Shown one piece after another: positions 62,621 to 64,000 of a stretch of 64,000 nucleotides of DNA. The stretch is from NCBI GenBank assembly GCA_016124935.1, contig WGMS01000003.1, positions 1-64,000 of the forward strand, read 5' to 3'. How positions within the stretch are numbered: position 1 is the stretch's first letter; each line of letters starts with the position of its first letter. The position numbers and the translations under genes are program-made. The notes under the pieces are model-generated. The model saw nothing but the letters and a program-made list of their open reading frames with translations. It was not told the origin of the DNA and searched no databases. Source of the DNA: a bacterium. Its GTDB lineage: Bacteria; Cyanobacteriota; Vampirovibrionia; Obscuribacterales; Obscuribacteraceae.

Positions 62621-62647
62621 ACGGGGGGCTTCGGCTCCCCGTTCTGC
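62621..62647 (+). terminator. Strong intrinsic terminator of flp
   Basis: ACGGGGGGC-TTCG-GCTCCCCGT: a 9-base-pair stem with a UUCG tetraloop, followed by TCTGCTTT. A textbook stable terminator 27 bases after the pilin stop. Confidence 0.85.
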
Positions 62648-62730
62648 TTTCTGCGCTAATGCAGTTATCCGACTCAAATCACAGAAGGTCTTCCCTTCTT
62701 TCTCCGAAACAAGAAGATGGAGCGGAGAGT

Positions 62731-62751
62731 ATTTTGTTCCGGGGACAAAAT
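62731..62751. repeat. Inverted repeat next to a perfect palindrome
   Basis: ATTTTGTTCC / GGGACAAAAT with one G·T pair, two bases before the 36-base palindrome. The two together form a compact double-hairpin unit. Confidence 0.5.
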
Positions 62752-62753
62752 CG

Positions 62754-62789
62754 GGTTAGAAAGAAAAACTCGAGTTTTTCTTTCTAACC
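62754..62789. repeat. Perfect 36-base palindrome
   Basis: Two 18-base arms without spacer, GGTTAGAAAGAAAAACTC followed by its exact reverse complement, centred on CTCGAG. Purine-rich on one arm and pyrimidine-rich on the other. It could be a bidirectional terminator, a MITE remnant or a protein site. Confidence 0.6.
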
Positions 62790-63062
62790 AAAAAACAAAG
62801 TGAGAACCAAGGTGGCTGCAGGCTATAAAACAGTCCTGATAAACGCCGCTTTCTCCTTGCAACTACTTTCTTGTCGCTTTGTGAAGGCGACTTTTGACTA
62901 ATTTGCGCCAGAATAAAGTCTCCAATTTCTTTTCAACCGCATCGCATCAGATGCCCCCGTCTAATCGATTAAAAGATATCGATCAGGCACCGTCTTGACG
63001 GAGTTTCACAGAGAGCTGAAGCCGTTAAGAATTGACGTCAAGCAGGGTTAAAGCCCCAACCA

Positions 63063-63122
63063 GACTGATCTGAGGAGATCTTATAGCAGGGATGCATTGG
63101 ATCTCAGGAGCTTATATCAGTC
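63063..63122 (+). ncRNA. Candidate structured RNA or leader element
   Basis: GACTGAT (63063) pairs with ATCAGTC (63116-63122) and GAGATC (63075) with GATCTC (63100-63105), giving nested stems, followed by TCTC-TT-GAGA and a second self-complementary AAGCGCTT. It lies about 390 bases upstream of cpaB. It could be a small RNA or part of a leader; no covariation can be tested here. Confidence 0.25.
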
Positions 63123-63426
63123 TCTTGAGAAGCGCTTTTCTGACCTTCGAAATTTGCTCTCAACATCTCGTTACTTCCTAATGCACTTTTTTTATTTGAA
63201 AACCCTTCACAAAAGATGGTTGCAAACAGGTCGGAACGGCTTAAAAACAAGGCTGAGCGTCCGGTAAAGAGATAAAAATCGGTAGAAAAGGGGAATGATT
63301 TTAGAAGATGATCTGTTTGAGAATGTAGATATCAAGCGAGAATTGAGTAGTTTCGTGGTCAGCATTAGCGGTAAGATTGGGTGCGTGTTGGAATCCGTGT
63401 TCCAGGGTAAAAATTTTGGACGCGGA

Positions 63427-63447
63427 CAAGGACCGCCGTTGTCCTTG
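63427..63447. repeat. Hairpin upstream of cpaB
   Basis: Arms CAAGGAC / GTCCTTG around CGCCGTT, 65 bases before the cpaB start. No T-tract follows; it may be a leader structure. Confidence 0.35.
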
Positions 63448-63512
63448 AATCGCTGATGTGCGTTAATAGTAAAAGGTTAATCTTTCTCCACTAGAAAGAA
63501 GGGGGAACCGTA

Positions 63513-64000
63513 ATGAACCCATTACGATCACTGTTCTTAAGTCTTTCCCGAATGCCTCCAGCTCTGATGCTTTTGATCATCATTGTTTTGGCTGTAATGG
63601 TCACGATGATGGTTACCGGCAGAATGTCTCAACAAGAGGCTGAGCTAGAGCTTAAGAAGAGAGACTTAGAAGCAAAAATGAGTGCCAAAGGAAAGGTCGT
63701 TTACGCGATAAAAGACATTCCTGAAGGCCAGACGATTCCAAGTGACGCTCTTGAAGAAAAGGAAATTGAACAATCCAAAATTCCTCAGGACGCCCTCACC
63801 TCCTCGTCGCTCGCGGCAGGACGTGTTGCCAAATACGGTATCTCGCAGGGCCAGATCGTGTCTCAGCACGACCTTGCTCCTCAAGGTATCTCGCTTGGAT
63901 TCGAATCCAGACTTCGTGAAGGTATGAGAGCCGTCACATTCGCCATTGACTCAAACTCTGGCGTAGCTGGATTTATTACTCCGGAGAGTCATGTTGATGT
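63513..64000 (+). CDS. cpaB: Flp pilus assembly protein CpaB/RcpC, 3' end outside window
   Basis: An open frame running off the right edge (162 codons visible). An N-terminal signal-anchor (MLLIIIVLAVMVTMMVTG) is followed by a SAF-domain segment, VVYAIKDIPEGQTIPSDALEEKEI, then YGISQGQIVSQHDLAPQGIS and REGMRAVTFAIDSNSGVAGFITPESHVDV. This is the CpaB/RcpC pattern of Flp/Tad pilus assembly. AAGGGGG lies about eight bases before the ATG. The rest of the Tad locus should follow beyond the window. Confidence 0.92.
   Translation, partial: MNPLRSLFLSLSRMPPALMLLIIIVLAVMVTMMVTGRMSQQEAELELKKRDLEAKMSAKGKVVYAIKDIPEGQTIPSDALEEKEIEQSKIPQDALTSSSLAAGRVAKYGISQGQIVSQHDLAPQGISLGFESRLREGMRAVTFAIDSNSGVAGFITPESHVD

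Larger units (their letters stand above)
62594..63512. other. Gene-poor region between flp and cpaB
   Basis: 919 bases with no supported protein gene. It holds the flp terminator (62621-62642), two adjacent palindromes (62731-62789), a structured segment (63063-63122) and a hairpin (63427-63447), all listed separately. A 62-codon minus-strand frame at 62674-62862 lies across the palindromes and is not called. Confidence 0.6.

Noticed and set aside
62674..62862. 62-codon minus-strand frame after flp
   Set aside because: It crosses the perfect palindromes and has no start signal.
63894..63910. TTCGAATCC resembling a tRNA T-loop
   Set aside because: It lies inside the cpaB reading frame and no acceptor or anticodon stems surround it.
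1..64000. CRISPR array, insertion sequence or prophage
   Set aside because: No regularly spaced direct repeats, transposase, integrase or structural phage genes were seen on either strand.

Overview
The window reads as a bacterial chromosome segment of roughly balanced base composition, with no phage or insertion-sequence genes and no rRNA or tRNA that I could find. Two Hanks-type Ser/Thr kinases fused to tetratricopeptide (TPR) tails, several other TPR proteins, Tat- and Sec-exported proteins, a Gld-type ABC system and the start of a Flp/Tad pilus locus together resemble non-photosynthetic Cyanobacteriota (Vampirovibrionia/Melainabacteria, Obscuribacterales). That assignment is inference from gene content and needs marker-gene phylogeny; other TPR-kinase-rich phyla are not excluded.

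Layout. 0-10 kb: kinase-TPR protein; GNAT acetyltransferase; a minus-strand three-gene unit (trypsin-like protease, secreted protein, oxygenase-like protein) joined by overlapping stops and starts; a PaaI thioesterase; a CDGSH-DUF547 pair; a YyaL/thioredoxin protein. 10-13 kb: a three-gene cell-envelope acylation unit, MBOAT, SGNH and a 45-residue membrane microprotein ending in F-x-Y-x-x-F, with ATGA overlaps at both junctions. The microprotein was found by reading the minus strand directly, and this is the most interesting item in the window. 13-24 kb: small metabolic and regulatory genes (TPR, CreD-like, CYTH, SDR, TauD-like oxygenase, esterase, RibD-like reductase, maltose-acetyltransferase-like protein, Spy-like protein, two TetR regulators around a cupin). 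24-26.4 kb: a partly decayed toxin-antitoxin island. 26.6-34.5 kb: secreted, TPR, TonB-domain, 11-residue-repeat and L,D-transpeptidase-like proteins, then a HAD phosphatase.

34.5-43 kb: membrane protein with an LpoB/CsgG-like partner, RidA, a large TPR protein, the second kinase and a PafA-like alkaline phosphatase. 43-50 kb: a compact minus-strand operon (GldA-like ATPase, GldF-GldG fusion, DUF4340, alpha/beta hydrolase, matrixin-like metalloprotease). 50-60 kb: lipid-linked sugar and polysaccharide genes (GtrB/DPM-type GT2, GT87, two GT-C-like membrane proteins, a UGM-like flavoprotein), interrupted by a BCP peroxiredoxin and a protein of four MshEN-like modules. 60-64 kb: Tat-exported DUF362 protein, terpene-cyclase-fold protein, Flp pilin with a strong terminator, a gene-poor stretch with perfect palindromes, then cpaB running off the end.

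Taken together the segment is rich in envelope functions: glycan assembly, polymer acylation, L,D-transpeptidation, secretion or gliding-type ABC machinery and pili. TPR-coupled kinases may provide signalling, but no sequence feature here ties a given kinase to a given substrate.
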